A stretch of DNA of 64,000 bases from Actinorhabdospora filicis (GTDB lineage: Bacteria; Actinomycetota; Actinomycetes; Mycobacteriales; Micromonosporaceae), in assembly GCF_030269765.1 (NCBI RefSeq), contig NZ_BSTX01000001.1, forward strand, positions 1 through 64,000, written 5' to 3'. Shown piece after piece: positions 39,430 to 49,159 of the stretch. Within the stretch, counting starts at the first letter, position 1. Each line of letters begins with the position of its first letter. The notes beneath the pieces were generated by a model. That model made no database searches and was not told the DNA's origin. It saw nothing but the letters and a program-made list of their open reading frames with translations. Made by a program: the position numbers and the translations under genes.

Positions 39430-39624
39430 TCAGCGACCGAGCAGCTTGTTGACGCGCTTCTCGTCGGCCTTGGCGATCACCACGGTGCCCTCAAGGCGGC
39501 GGGTGACGCGGCTGGACTTGCCCTCCATGCGGTGGCGACGGCCGGTCTGCTGGCGCACGACCTTGCCGCCGCCGGTGACCTTGACGCGCTTGCGGATACC
39601 GCTGTGGCTCTTCATCTTCGGCAT
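39430..39624 (-). CDS. rpmI: Ribosomal protein bL35
   Basis: A 64-residue basic large-subunit protein. [20 protein letters not shown] and the final KRVNKLLGR region identify it. It sits between infC (26-nt gap) and rplT (82-nt gap) in the usual order. Confidence 0.98.
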   Translation of the reverse strand: MPKMKSHSGIRKRVKVTGGGKVVRQQTGRRHRMEGKSSRVTRRLEGTVVIAKADEKRVNKLLGR

Positions 39625-39650
39625 GGTGCCGTTACTCCTCGGGGAACTTG

Positions 39651-40223
39651 TTACTCGGCCGCGGCCGGGGCCTCTTCGATGACCTCGGCGTCGGCCTTGG
39701 CGGCAGGGGCCTGCTTGACCCGGTGCGGCGCCATGACCATGATCATGTTGCGGCCGTCGAGGCGCGGCATCGATTCCACGACGCCGAACTCCTCCACGTC
39801 ACCCGCCAGCCGCTCCAGCAGACGCTTGCCCATCTCGGGGCGGCTCTGCTCGCGGCCACGGAACATGATCGTCACCTTGACCTTGTCACCGGCCTTGAGG
39901 AAACGCAGGACGTGACCCTTTTTGGTCTCGTAGTCGTGCGTATCGATCTTGAGCCGGAGCTTCATCTCTTTGATGACGGTCTGCTGCTGGTTGCGCCGAG
40001 CCTCGCGCGCCTTGAGCGCGGCCTCGTACTTGAACTTGCCGTAGTCCATGAGCTTGCACACCGGGGGGCGTGCCATGGGCGCAACCTCGACCAGATCCAG
40101 GTCGACGTCGGCGGCCAGCTGCAGGGCCTGGTCCAGGGAGACGATGCCTACCTGCTCACCCTGCGGGCCGACGAGCCGGACTTCCCTCGCCCGGATCTGC
40201 TCGTTCACGCGCGCGTCGCTGAT
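39651..40223 (-). CDS. infC: Translation initiation factor IF-3, apparently starting at AUC
   Basis: Controls start-codon fidelity and subunit dissociation. With the start at ATC (40223-40221) the protein is 190 residues: N domain ([15 protein letters not shown], then [10 protein letters not shown]), linker helix and C domain ([24 protein letters not shown]), plus an acidic/Ala tail. A strong AAGGAGG lies 5 nt before this ATC. No ATG, GTG or TTG is suitably placed; the first GTG is 17 nt from that element. Non-AUG infC starts are the known basis of IF-3 autoregulation in E. coli (AUU), so the same is inferred here. Confidence 0.9.
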   Translation of the reverse strand: MSDARVNEQIRAREVRLVGPQGEQVGIVSLDQALQLAADVDLDLVEVAPMARPPVCKLMDYGKFKYEAALKAREARRNQQQTVIKEMKLRLKIDTHDYETKKGHVLRFLKAGDKVKVTIMFRGREQSRPEMGKRLLERLAGDVEEFGVVESMPRLDGRNMIMVMAPHRVKQAPAAKADAEVIEEAPAAAE

Positions 40224-40228
40224 GGGGC

Positions 40229-40510
40229 CTCCTTGAATCGCTTGCGAACACGTTTGGTCGTGACCGTCCGCAAGACAGGGCCCAACAACGAGATGAGGCC
40301 CCGCTCGCCTGACGGCGATGAGGGCCCACTCGACCGGTAGCCGTACCAAGAGGCACGGCGATGCCCGTACGGAACGCACACGACGCCCGTACGAACGACC
40401 GGACCCGGCTGCCTATTCCGGCGGCTCGGGTGGGAGCGGGGCTCCGCTTGCGACATCCCGACGTTCGTGCTCGGCCCCATGTGAGGGGCACGCGAATGCG
40501 GCGATGTGGT
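40229..40510 (-). promoter_or_regulatory. Long leader of the infC-rpmI-rplT operon with alternative hairpins
   Basis: About 290 nt separate the upstream gene from infC. On the minus strand a TACTCT (about 40515-40510) could be the -10. Three complementary segments occur in order: GGGCCC (40327-40322), GGGGCC (40302-40297) and GGGCCC (40283-40278). Segment 2 can pair with 1 or with 3, so two exclusive folds are possible, as in attenuators. The third segment is followed only by TGTCTT, so Rho-independent termination is uncertain. Control by IF-3, L20 or another ligand is an inference. Confidence 0.45.
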
Positions 40511-40530
40511 CGACGGTTAAGAGTAGCAGG

Positions 40531-40995
40531 TCAGTCGGCGTCGTTGACGGCGGCCAGCATCGCCCGCAGCGAGCGGACGGCGGCGACGGCGTTCTCCTTG
40601 TCCACGGCCTGGATCGCCATGAGGGAGACCTCGTCGTCGTCCTGGAGCTCCAGGCTCGCCCACGAGGCGCCGCGGTTGAAGCGCACCGCCCGCACGACCT
40701 GCCAGGGCAGGTCGTAGGAGCCGATGACGTTGCGGACGTGCACGCCGTTCTCGTCGGCGCGGATCAGCGGCCGGGTGAACAGCAGGATCACCGCCGCGCC
40801 CAGCAGGCCCAGGCCCACCATGGCGATCTGGTCGACGGGCTCGAACTGCCCGCCGCCGTCGGTCTCGCCGGTGAGGGTGAAGGCCAGGCCGGTGAAGACC
40901 AGCGCGACCGCCACGGCGGCGATCCAGCACGCGACGCGCGCCTTGCGGGGCCGGATGACGAGGGGTTCCACGCTCACAGTCTCGCGCACGGCCAT
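40531..40995 (-). CDS. Membrane protein with a bacterial PH domain
   Basis: A 154-residue protein with two membrane helices (about 22-42 and 58-75) and a C-terminal PH-like domain (about 78-150; IRADENGVHVRNVIG, then YDLPWQVVRAVRF). Proteins of this kind are common in actinobacteria near rib/his genes; their role is unknown. ATG directly follows the dapE stop, and its GGAGG ribosome-binding site is inside the last dapE codons, so it is coupled to dapE. The promoter of the infC operon may lie in its 3' end. Confidence 0.82.
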   Translation of the reverse strand: MAVRETVSVEPLVIRPRKARVACWIAAVAVALVFTGLAFTLTGETDGGGQFEPVDQIAMVGLGLLGAAVILLFTRPLIRADENGVHVRNVIGSYDLPWQVVRAVRFNRGASWASLELQDDDEVSLMAIQAVDKENAVAAVRSLRAMLAAVNDAD

Positions 40996-42069
40996 TCACG
41001 CCTCCAGGGAGAGGTAGTCGCGCAGCACGGCGGCGCACTCGATGATCTTGGGGATCTCCACGCGCTCGTCCTGCTTGTGGGCGAGATTGGGGTCACCGGG
41101 GCCGTAGTTGACGGCCGGGACGCCCAGCGCGGCGAAGCGCGCGACGTCGGTCCAGCCGAGCTTGGCGGCCGCCGGGCGTCCCACCGCGGCCAGGAAGTCC
41201 TTGGCGGCCGGCGCGTCCAGGCCCGGCAGCGCGCCCGGCGCGGCGTCGACGACGGTGACGTCCAGGCCGCCGAAGACCTCGCGCAGGTGCGCCTCGGCAC
41301 CGGCGATGTCGCGGTCGGGGGCGAAGCGGAAGTTGATCTGGACCACGCACTCGTCGGGCACGACGTTCCCGGCGACCCCGCCGGAGATGAACATCGCGTT
41401 GAGGCCCTCGCGGTACTCACACCCGTCGATGGTGACCCGGCGCGCCTCGTAGCGGGCGAGCCGGTTGAGCACCTCGGCGGCGTCGTGGATGGCGTTGCGG
41501 CCCAGCCAGCTGCGCGCGGCGTGGGCGCGGACCCCGGTGGTGCGCACGTCCACCCGCATCGTCCCCTGGCAGCCGGCCTCGACGGCGGCGTAGGTGGGTT
41601 CGAGCAGGAACGCGAAGTCCGCCTCCAGCCACTCGGGGTGGGTGGCCGCGACGCGGTTGAGGCCGTTCTTCTCGGCCTCGATCTCCTCGCAGTCGTAGAA
41701 CGCGAAGGAGAGGTCGTGGCGCGGGTTGGTGAGCGTGGCCGCCAGGTGCAACGCGATGGCCGTCCCGGACTTCATGTCCGAGGTGCCGCAGCCCCACATG
41801 ACGTCGCCCTCGGTGCGGGAGGGGAAGTTGGCGTGGTGCGGGACGGTGTCGGTGTGCCCGGCGAGCATGACCCGCCGTTCCCGTCCCAGGTCGGTGCGCG
41901 CGAATACGACGTTGCCGTCGCGCTGCACGGTCAGGTGGGGGCGGCCGCTCAGGGCGGCCACGATGGCGTCGGTGATCTCGGCCTCGTCCTCGGAGACCGA
42001 CGCGATGTCCACCAGCGCCCGGGTCAGGGCCACGGGGTCGGCGAGGGTGCTCTCGTCCAGTACTGCCAC
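40996..42069 (-). CDS. dapE: Succinyl-diaminopimelate desuccinylase
   Basis: Removes succinate from N-succinyl-LL-DAP in lysine and peptidoglycan-precursor synthesis. The 357-residue M20 metallopeptidase has AGHTDTVP (metal His/Asp), [10 protein letters not shown] (bridging Asp), [10 protein letters not shown] (catalytic Glu pair) and the dimerisation domain (about 175-290). ATG lies on a weak site. It is followed immediately by the PH-domain gene. Confidence 0.94.
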   Translation of the reverse strand: MAVLDESTLADPVALTRALVDIASVSEDEAEITDAIVAALSGRPHLTVQRDGNVVFARTDLGRERRVMLAGHTDTVPHHANFPSRTEGDVMWGCGTSDMKSGTAIALHLAATLTNPRHDLSFAFYDCEEIEAEKNGLNRVAATHPEWLEADFAFLLEPTYAAVEAGCQGTMRVDVRTTGVRAHAARSWLGRNAIHDAAEVLNRLARYEARRVTIDGCEYREGLNAMFISGGVAGNVVPDECVVQINFRFAPDRDIAGAEAHLREVFGGLDVTVVDAAPGALPGLDAPAAKDFLAAVGRPAAAKLGWTDVARFAALGVPAVNYGPGDPNLAHKQDERVEIPKIIECAAVLRDYLSLEA

Positions 42070-42166
42070 GGTGGATCACGATACGCGGTGCTCGGCGGGC
42101 GTCTCCCGGCCCGTCCGGGGGGATGTACAGAAGCCGATGTTGCAAATATCCTTCCAGAACTTCCGA

Positions 42167-42186
42167 CGGAGAGAAGTTTTTCTCCG
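42167..42186. promoter_or_regulatory. Hairpin in the leader of the amidase gene
   Basis: CGGAGA (42167-42172), loop GAAGTTTT, TCTCCG (42181-42186), 22 nt before the amidase ATG, in an AT-richer block. A paired repeat overlaps neither start codon nor the AGGAAC ribosome-binding site. It may affect mRNA stability or be an operator; nothing further is evident. Confidence 0.35.
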
Positions 42187-42208
42187 CCACCTCTCGGAAA
42201 GGAACACC

Positions 42209-43357
42209 ATGTCCCCCCGTGATCTCACCCGCCGCACTCTCCTGAAGGCGTCGGTCGCCACCGGCGCGGTAGCCGCCGTCGGCGGTGGGCTCGCCCTGCC
42301 CGGCGCGGCCCAGGCCGCCCCCAGCGGCAGGTTCCCGTGGATCATCGACTGCGACTCCTGGGGCGGCCGCCCGCCGGCCGGCCCCTTGTCGCACAGCGCG
42401 ATCGCCACGAACAAGATCATCGTCCACCACATGGCGTTCCCCAACGTCACCGACTACTCCCGCGAGCAGGGGATCAAGCTGGCGAAGGACTGCCAGAACC
42501 TGCACATGGACAAGAACGGCTGGTCCGACACCGGCCAGCACTTCACCGTCAGCCGCGGCGGCTACGTCATGGAGGGCCGCCACGGCAGCCTCGACGCCCT
42601 GGACCGCGCCGACAAGCAGATGATCGCCGCGCACTGTCCCGGCGAGAACGGCCGCGCCATCGGCATCGAGAACGAGGGCACCTACGTCGACGAGACCCCG
42701 CCCGAGGCCCTCATCGCCAGCCTCACCAAGCTCTGCGTGGCCATCGCCGACCAGTACCACCTGAGCGCCTCGGACATCTTCGGCCACTGGGACTTCCGCG
42801 GCACCCTCTGCCCCGGCGCCGCCTTCTACCGCCAGTTCCCCATGCTGCGCCGCCGCGTCGCCCGTGAACTCGGCACCGACCTCTGCGACATCCCCGAGCG
42901 CCGCTGGCCCGACACCTGGCGCTTCGTCGGCGGACCCACCGTCAAGGTCGCCCAGTACCTCCTCAAGGCCCAGGGCTACTCCGTCACCCCCTCGGCCGTC
43001 TTCGACGCCGCCACGGTGGCCGCCGTCCAGGACTGGCAGCTGCGCAACAACGTCCCCGTCGACATCGACGCCACCCTCACCCCCGCCACCTGGGAGACCC
43101 TCGCGCCCTTCGTCGGCAAGCACGACAGCGGCCTCGCGGTCGAGGCGGCCCAGTTCATGCTGAACAGCAAGGGCTACGCCGACGTCACCGCCACCGGCGC
43201 CTACGACCACACGACCATGAAGGCCCTCCAGGACCTCCAGCGCCTCCACGGCCTCCCGTCGAACGGCAAGATCGACGCGAACACCTGGTGCGTCCTGACC
43301 GGCGGCGTGGTGCGGGAGTCGTTCAAGCGCGACCAGTACGCGAAGGACGAGCACTAG
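42209..43357 (+). CDS. Tat-exported N-acetylmuramoyl-L-alanine amidase with two peptidoglycan-binding domains
   Basis: Cleaves the glycan-peptide amide bond of the cell wall. The 382-residue protein has a Tat signal (TRRTLLKAS, hydrophobic core, cleavage after AAQA, about residue 37). The PGRP/amidase_2 domain spans about 45-225 with zinc ligands in IIVHHM, GHWD and LCPG. Two PG_binding_1 repeats follow (about 245-305 and 312-370; LLKAQGYSVTPS and MLNSKGYADVTA). AGGA lies before ATG. It is divergent from dapE. A role in wall turnover or attack on other bacteria is plausible. Confidence 0.93.
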   Translation: MSPRDLTRRTLLKASVATGAVAAVGGGLALPGAAQAAPSGRFPWIIDCDSWGGRPPAGPLSHSAIATNKIIVHHMAFPNVTDYSREQGIKLAKDCQNLHMDKNGWSDTGQHFTVSRGGYVMEGRHGSLDALDRADKQMIAAHCPGENGRAIGIENEGTYVDETPPEALIASLTKLCVAIADQYHLSASDIFGHWDFRGTLCPGAAFYRQFPMLRRRVARELGTDLCDIPERRWPDTWRFVGGPTVKVAQYLLKAQGYSVTPSAVFDAATVAAVQDWQLRNNVPVDIDATLTPATWETLAPFVGKHDSGLAVEAAQFMLNSKGYADVTATGAYDHTTMKALQDLQRLHGLPSNGKIDANTWCVLTGGVVRESFKRDQYAKDEH

Positions 43358-43395
43358 TGACCCGTGGCCGCCGCTCCCGTGCGGCGGCCACGTCC

Positions 43396-43911
43396 TCACG
43401 CGTCGCCGTAGTGGGTGTAGGGCCGGTCGGGGCAGCGCCGGCACTCGAAGATGTAGAAGCCGCCGTTGAAGCTCAGACCGGTCGCCTCGTCGTCGAGCTC
43501 GGTCCAGCCCGGCAGGTCGAGGACTCGTCGGGCGTGATCGCGCAGGGCTCGGGCACGTAGCGGCCGTCGTGTCCCTCGGGCCGCACCTCCAGGGCCTCCT
43601 CGAAGCTCGCCGAGTCCCACCACACGACCAGCGGCTCCGGACGGTCGAAGGGCTCGTGCCCGTGCGGGCACCACAGCGGCGGCGTCGATCGGGTACTCCG
43701 TGCCCCGGTAGAACCCGTGCGACGACCACGGGCACTCCGGCCACTCGTCCCACGACGGCCACAGCGCGGGCCTGCCGATGGAGCTGTCGTGGACGCCCGG
43801 CCGCGCGCGACGGGGGTGCAGCCGGGTGGCCTCTCGCGCCGAGGGCATCAGCTCGGGGAACCACGTGGCGACACGAGGGTCGACGGCGCGAGGGGCGGCC
43901 GGGTCGGGCAC
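43396..43911 (-). pseudogene. Hypothetical protein gene with two compensating frameshifts
   Basis: GTG 43911 (GGAG 5 nt upstream) opens a 171-codon frame to TGA 43396 that never stops, but the coding signal changes frame. Codons before about 43680 and after about 43525 have near-perfect GC3 in this frame. Between them the GC3 signal and sensible peptide (WCPHGHEPFDRPEPLVVWW, then DSASFEEALEVRPEGHDGRY) lie in another frame. One base appears gained near 43675-43685 and one lost near 43522-43530. The C terminus FECRRCPDRPYTHYG has a Cys pair. No family is recognised. It could be a sequencing error, a decaying gene or a protein with a replaced middle. Confidence 0.65.
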
Positions 43912-43952
43912 GGTGACTCCAAAGGGCGGGCGGTCGTTCGGGCCGCGTGAGG

Positions 43953-44903
43953 CTACCCCTCCCCCACGACGCGCTTCGTGCGTCCCGACACCCACACCGC
44001 CCCCGCCGTGATCGCCACGCCCGCCAGGATCCACGGTGAGGGCGCGGCTCCGGTGCGGGCGAGGTCGAGGGCGAGGGCGCCGGTGAGCTGGCCGGCGAGG
44101 ACGCCGAGTCCGGCGCGCAGGACGCCGACGGAGTTGATGGCCAGCACCGAGCAGACCACCACGAAGGGGCCCATGAGGCCGCCGACGTAGAGCCAGGGTT
44201 CGCTCGGGAGGCCGTTCCAGGGGATGGTCCCGGCGAGGCGGAGGGGGATGAACACGACGAGGATGGCGCTGGTCCCGGCGAGGAAGTTGACCACGCTGGT
44301 GGCGAAGGGCTGCCCGGCGGTGAGGGTGAGGCGTCCGTTGACCGCGCCCTGGACGGCGAGGCCGACGCCCATGACGGCGACGAGGGGCAGCAGCCACCAG
44401 GCGGCGTCGCCGTCGAAGCCGCGGCCGACGCCGGCGACGATGACGGCGGTGATGGCCAGGAGGGTCCCCAGGACGCGGAAGGCGGTCACGGGGCGGCGGC
44501 CGGCGGGGCCGAGGCCGGTCCGGTCGGCGAGGAGGCCGCCGCCGGTCTGGCCGCAGACCTGGCCGACGGTGAAGAGGGCGACGCCGATGAGGGGGACGGT
44601 GAGGGCTCCGGTGAACAGGAAGAGGGCGCCGAAGACGCCGCCGCAGTAGATCCACCAGGGCTGGGGCGAGCGGCGGATGCGGCCGATGCCGCGGCGGACC
44701 TCGGGGACGGCGGTGATGATGACGGCGAGGAGCAGTCCGCCGCAGAGGTTGCTGATCAGGGCCGCCGAGAGGGGCGAGCCGACGCGTTGCCCGAGGGTGG
44801 CGTTGACCGCGGACTGGGCCGCTCCGGCGACGCCCGCGATGACGGCGAAGCCGATCGCGGCGAGGGCGGGGGTGGACTTCCGGGGGGTGGTGACGGTGTC
44901 CAT
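43953..44903 (-). CDS. YdcZ (DUF606)-type DMT transporter, fused two-domain form
   Basis: A 316-residue membrane protein with about ten helices and two DUF606 repeats: GAAQSAVNATLGQRVGSPL opens the first (residue about 28) and VQGAVNGRLTLTAGQPF the second (about 195). Many bacteria encode the two halves separately; here they are fused. The substrate is unknown. It stands alone after a terminator that closes the his genes. Confidence 0.87.
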   Translation of the reverse strand: MDTVTTPRKSTPALAAIGFAVIAGVAGAAQSAVNATLGQRVGSPLSAALISNLCGGLLLAVIITAVPEVRRGIGRIRRSPQPWWIYCGGVFGALFLFTGALTVPLIGVALFTVGQVCGQTGGGLLADRTGLGPAGRRPVTAFRVLGTLLAITAVIVAGVGRGFDGDAAWWLLPLVAVMGVGLAVQGAVNGRLTLTAGQPFATSVVNFLAGTSAILVVFIPLRLAGTIPWNGLPSEPWLYVGGLMGPFVVVCSVLAINSVGVLRAGLGVLAGQLTGALALDLARTGAAPSPWILAGVAITAGAVWVSGRTKRVVGEG

Positions 44904-44933
44904 GGGGTGGGGATCTTCCGGGAGAAAGGCGAA

Positions 44934-44962
44934 GGCCCCCGCTCCGGGCCGGAGCGGGGGCC
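44934..44962 (-). terminator. Terminator after hisG
   Basis: GGCCCCCGCTCC (44934-44945) pairs perfectly with GGAGCGGGGGCC (44951-44962) around a 5-nt loop. On the minus strand the stem is followed by TTCGCCTTTCTCCC. It lies 14 nt after the hisG stop and before the YdcZ start. Confidence 0.8.
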
Positions 44963-44975
44963 GTGGATAAGGGGG

Positions 44976-45821
44976 TCAGATCCGGCACGCGTGGATCCGG
45001 GTGACGAGGATGCCCCGGGCGCCCAGGGCGTACAGCTCGTCCATGATCCGCTGCACGTGGCGGGCGGGGGTCATGGCCTGCACGGCGACCCAGCCCTCGC
45101 GGTGCAGCGGCGACACGGTCGGCGACTCGATGCCGGGGGTCAGCGCCGAGGCGGCCTCCACGAGTTCGACGCGGACGTCGTAGGCCAGCATCACGTACTC
45201 GCGCGCGACGAGGACGCCCCGGACCCGGCGCACGAGCCCGTCCGCGGCGGCCGGTGAGTCGGCGCCCTGGCGGCGGATGAGGACGGCCTGCGACTCCAGC
45301 AGCGGTTCGCCGAAGGGTTCCAGACCGGCCTGGCGCAGGGTCGCGCCGGTCGACACAACGTCGGCGACGGCGTCGGCGACACCGAGTCCGACGGCGTTCT
45401 CCACGGCCCCGTCGAGGCGGATGACCTCGGCGGTCACGCCGTGCCCGGCGAGGTGCCGCGCGACCAGTCCCGGGTAGGAGGTCGCGACGCGGCGGCCGTC
45501 GAGGTCGTCGATGTGGGAGATGCCCCCGACGGGCGCGGCGTAGCGGAAGGTCGAGCCGCCGAAGCCGAGGGCGAGGACCTCCTCGGCGGGCGCGCCGGAG
45601 TCGATGAGCAGGTCGCGTCCGGTGATGCCGAGGTCGAGATCGCCCGATCCGACGTAGGTGGCGATGTCGCGGGGACGCAGGTAGAAGAACTCGATGTCGT
45701 TGTCGGCGTCGACGCAGGTGAGGTCGCGCTCGGCGCGACGCTGCCGGTAACCGGCCTCTTGCAACATGGTCGTGGCGGACTGGGAAAGGGAACCCTTGTT
45801 CGGGAGGGCTACGCGAAGCAC
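44976..45821 (-). CDS. hisG: ATP phosphoribosyltransferase, long form
   Basis: First step of histidine synthesis: ATP plus PRPP to phosphoribosyl-ATP. The 281 residues include the C-terminal ACT-like domain (about 205-281) that binds histidine for feedback inhibition, so it is the long HisG that needs no HisZ. Typical blocks are VALPNKGSLS, VGSGDLDLGITGRDLL and ADAVADVVSTGATLRQAGL. GTG has GGAG 8 nt upstream. It follows hisE by 45 nt; the other his genes are elsewhere. Confidence 0.96.
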   Translation of the reverse strand: MLRVALPNKGSLSQSATTMLQEAGYRQRRAERDLTCVDADNDIEFFYLRPRDIATYVGSGDLDLGITGRDLLIDSGAPAEEVLALGFGGSTFRYAAPVGGISHIDDLDGRRVATSYPGLVARHLAGHGVTAEVIRLDGAVENAVGLGVADAVADVVSTGATLRQAGLEPFGEPLLESQAVLIRRQGADSPAAADGLVRRVRGVLVAREYVMLAYDVRVELVEAASALTPGIESPTVSPLHREGWVAVQAMTPARHVQRIMDELYALGARGILVTRIHACRI

Positions 45822-45866
45822 GGGATGGACTCCTTGGGAACGTGCACCGATGTGACGGGGGCGGCG

Positions 45867-46130
45867 TCACAGATGTCGGTACACGTCCTCAAGGGACAGT
45901 CCACTGGCGACCATGAGGACCTGCGCGTGGTAGAGGAGCTGGGAGATCTCCTCGGCGGTCCGTTCCTTGCCCTCGTGTTCGGCGGCCATCCACGACTCGG
46001 CGGCCTCCTCGACGAGTTTCTTGCCGATCGCGTGCACGCCCGCGTCGAGCGCGGCCACGGTGCCGGAACCGGCGGGCCTCGTCTCGGCGATGCGCGACAG
46101 CTCGGCGTAGAGCTGGTCGAAGGTCTTCAC
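45867..46130 (-). CDS. hisE: Phosphoribosyl-ATP pyrophosphatase
   Basis: Second step of histidine synthesis. The 87-residue MazG-like helical protein shows [14 protein letters not shown] with metal-binding Glu residues and [17 protein letters not shown] start lies 8 nt after a minus-strand TAGGCT -10 (46144-46139), so the mRNA is leaderless or nearly so. hisE-hisG pairs are usual in actinobacteria. Confidence 0.95.
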   Translation of the reverse strand: MKTFDQLYAELSRIAETRPAGSGTVAALDAGVHAIGKKLVEEAAESWMAAEHEGKERTAEEISQLLYHAQVLMVASGLSLEDVYRHL

Positions 46131-46144
46131 GGGGGGAGAGCCTA

Positions 46145-46548
46145 GTCGGACACGGGGGTGAGGTGCGCGAGCGTTCCGCGTGGCGGGACGTGGGACGGGT
46201 CACGTTCGGGGGTCGGGCGGGGACGGCGGTGCGCGCCCGGGACGTGTGCGCCGAGTCGGCGGCGGACGCGCGGCGGCGACCGGCCGGTGCTCCACGAACC
46301 ACCGGCCACCGGCCACGGAACCGCGCATCCATGGCCGCGCGAGCCCGCGCGGCCAGCCCCCACGACCCGCCCGACCAGCCGCTCCCACGCCCGTCCCCAC
46401 CAACGCGCTCCACACCACACGGCCCGGCACCCGCCACTCCGTCTCGCATGCCTACATAACTGACCATTATCACCCCTCCCCCGGTGACCCTCCTCACCCC
46501 TCCCCCATCGACGTTCCTCACCGTGCAAAACTCGAAGCTGACCAGCAT
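46145..46548. other. Gene-free divergent region between hisE and the rib operon
   Basis: About 400 bp with no convincing gene: open frames on both strands lack ribosome-binding sites and family features. An exact 12-bp direct repeat CACCCCTCCCCC occurs at 46471-46482 and 46495-46506 (24 bp apart). An AT-rich patch around 46452-46472 contains CATTAT on the plus strand and GATAAT on the minus strand, both possible -10 elements. Confidence 0.5.
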
Positions 46549-46699
46549 GCGCGCTGGCGGGGTCGGTGTAATTCCGAACCGGCGGTGACGAGGTGTCCTA
46601 TGACGGCCTCGAAGTCCGCGACCCGATCACATCCAGTGACCGGTGGACCTGGTGAGAATCCAGGACCGACGGTGAAAGTCCGGATGGTAGTTGGCGCGC
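46549..46699 (+). ncRNA. FMN riboswitch (RFN element) controlling the rib operon
   Basis: The conserved aptamer strings appear in order: GGTGTAATTCCGAACCGGCGGT, cited here as GTAATTCCGAACCGGCGGT (46567-46585), AGTCCGCGACCCG (46613-46625), GGTGAGAATCCAGGACCGAC (46651-46670) and GGTGAAAGTCCGGATGG (46671-46687). GCGCGC arms at the two ends can close P1. FMN binding would shut down ribE-ribBA-ribH. The 120-nt stretch to ribE holds CGGCAC/GTGCCG arms (46701-46723) that may be part of the expression platform. Confidence 0.95.
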
Positions 46700-46821
46700 G
46701 CGGCACCGGTCGGTGTCGTGCCGTCGCGTATTCGCGGCGGCCCTTCGACGATATGGCCGTACCCGGTGTCTGCGGTGATTCCCCCGCCTGTACGTGTGCC
46801 CGATTCTCAGGTGGAGGACAC

Positions 46822-47405
46822 ATGTTCACTGGCATCGTCGAGGAACTCGGCGAGATCGTGGCCGTCGAACCCGCGCGCCTGGCGATCCGGGGCCGTACGG
46901 TCGCCTCCGACGCGAAGCACGGCGACTCGATCGCCGTCAACGGCGTCTGCCTCACCGTCACCGATGTCGACGGCGACGTCTTCGGCGTCGACGTGATGGG
47001 TGAGACCTACGACCGGACCGCCCTGGGCGGGATCCGGCCGGGCGACCCGGTCAATCTGGAACGCGCGGCGACGCTGCAGACGCGTCTCGGCGGTCATCTC
47101 GTGCAAGGGCACGTCGACGGGGTCGGCGAGATCCTCAGACGCGAGCCCGGCGGCAACTGGGAGACCGTGCACATCCGGCTCGCGCCCGGCCTGGCGCGCT
47201 ACGTGGTCGAGAAGGGCTCGATCACCGTCGACGGGGTGTCGCTCACCGTCGCGTCGGTCGACGGGGACGTCTTCACCGTCGGCCTCATCCCGACCACGCT
47301 CGCGCTGACCACGCTCGGCTCGAAGGGGCCCGGGGACCCGGTGCACCTGGAGACCGACGTCATCGCCAAGCACGTCGAGAAGCTGCTCGCCCACGGGAGC
47401 GCGGC

Positions 47406-47409
<4 letters not shown>
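46822..47409 (+). CDS. ribE: Riboflavin synthase
   Basis: Dismutes two molecules of dimethylribityllumazine into riboflavin. The 195-residue protein is two lumazine-binding repeats: [10 protein letters not shown] and NGVCLTV in the first, GHVDGVGE and DGVSLTV in the second. GTGGAGGA before ATG gives a strong start. It lies about 120 nt after the FMN riboswitch and overlaps ribBA by 4 nt. The symbol follows the usage where ribE is the synthase; ribC is used elsewhere. Confidence 0.96.
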
Positions 47410-48641
<1,232 letters not shown>

Positions 48642-48655
48642 AAGGACTGACGTAC

Positions 48656-49126
48656 ATGGCAGGTTCCGGAGCGCCCGCGCTCACCACCGTCGACGGGCGC
48701 GGGCTGCGCCTGGGGATCGTGGCCACCCGCTGGCACGGCGAGCTGACCGGGCAGATGCTGGCCCGCGCGCTCGCCGCCGCCGAGGCGGCCAAGGTCGAGG
48801 ACGTCCTGGTCACCCACGTCGAGGGCTCGGTGGAGATCCCCGTGATCGCGCAGGCCCTGGCGCGCCGCTGCGACGCGGTGGTGGCGCTGGGCGTGGTGAT
48901 CCGCGGGGAGACCGCGCACTTCGACTACGTGTGCCGTTCGGTGACCGACGGGCTGACCCGGGTCGCGCTGGACGAGGGCACGCCCGTCGCGCACGGCGTC
49001 CTCACCGTGGACGACCTCGATCAGGCCCGCGACCGGGTCGGGCTGCCCGACTCGGCCGAGGACAAGGGCTGGGGCGCGACGATCGCGGCGCTGGACGCCG
49101 CCGTCACCCTCAAGACCCTCGACTGA
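48656..49126 (+). CDS. ribH: 6,7-dimethyl-8-ribityllumazine synthase
   Basis: Condenses DHBP with the pyrimidine precursor. The 156-residue protein has LGIVATRWH, HVEGSVEIPV and VIRGETAHFDYVC, typical of the capsid-forming lumazine synthase. AAAGGA lies upstream of ATG, 14 nt after ribBA. It closes the rib operon, which has no ribD (pyrimidine deaminase/reductase) in this window. Confidence 0.97.
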   Translation: MAGSGAPALTTVDGRGLRLGIVATRWHGELTGQMLARALAAAEAAKVEDVLVTHVEGSVEIPVIAQALARRCDAVVALGVVIRGETAHFDYVCRSVTDGLTRVALDEGTPVAHGVLTVDDLDQARDRVGLPDSAEDKGWGATIAALDAAVTLKTLD

Positions 49127-49130
49127 GCGG

Positions 49131-49158
49131 GAGGGGCGGCCTGCGCGGGCCGCCCCTC
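49131..49158 (+). terminator. Terminator after ribH
   Basis: GAGGGGCGGCC (49131-49141), 6-nt loop, GGCCGCCCCTC (49148-49158) is a perfect 11-bp stem, 5 nt after ribH and adjacent to the stop of the convergent NmrA-like gene, so it probably serves both. Confidence 0.8.
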
Positions 49159-49159
49159 C

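Noticed and set aside
46142..46528. Open frame of 128 codons between hisE and ribE
   Set aside because: It is Arg/Gly-rich, lacks a start signal and covers the likely his promoter; the region is better explained as regulatory.
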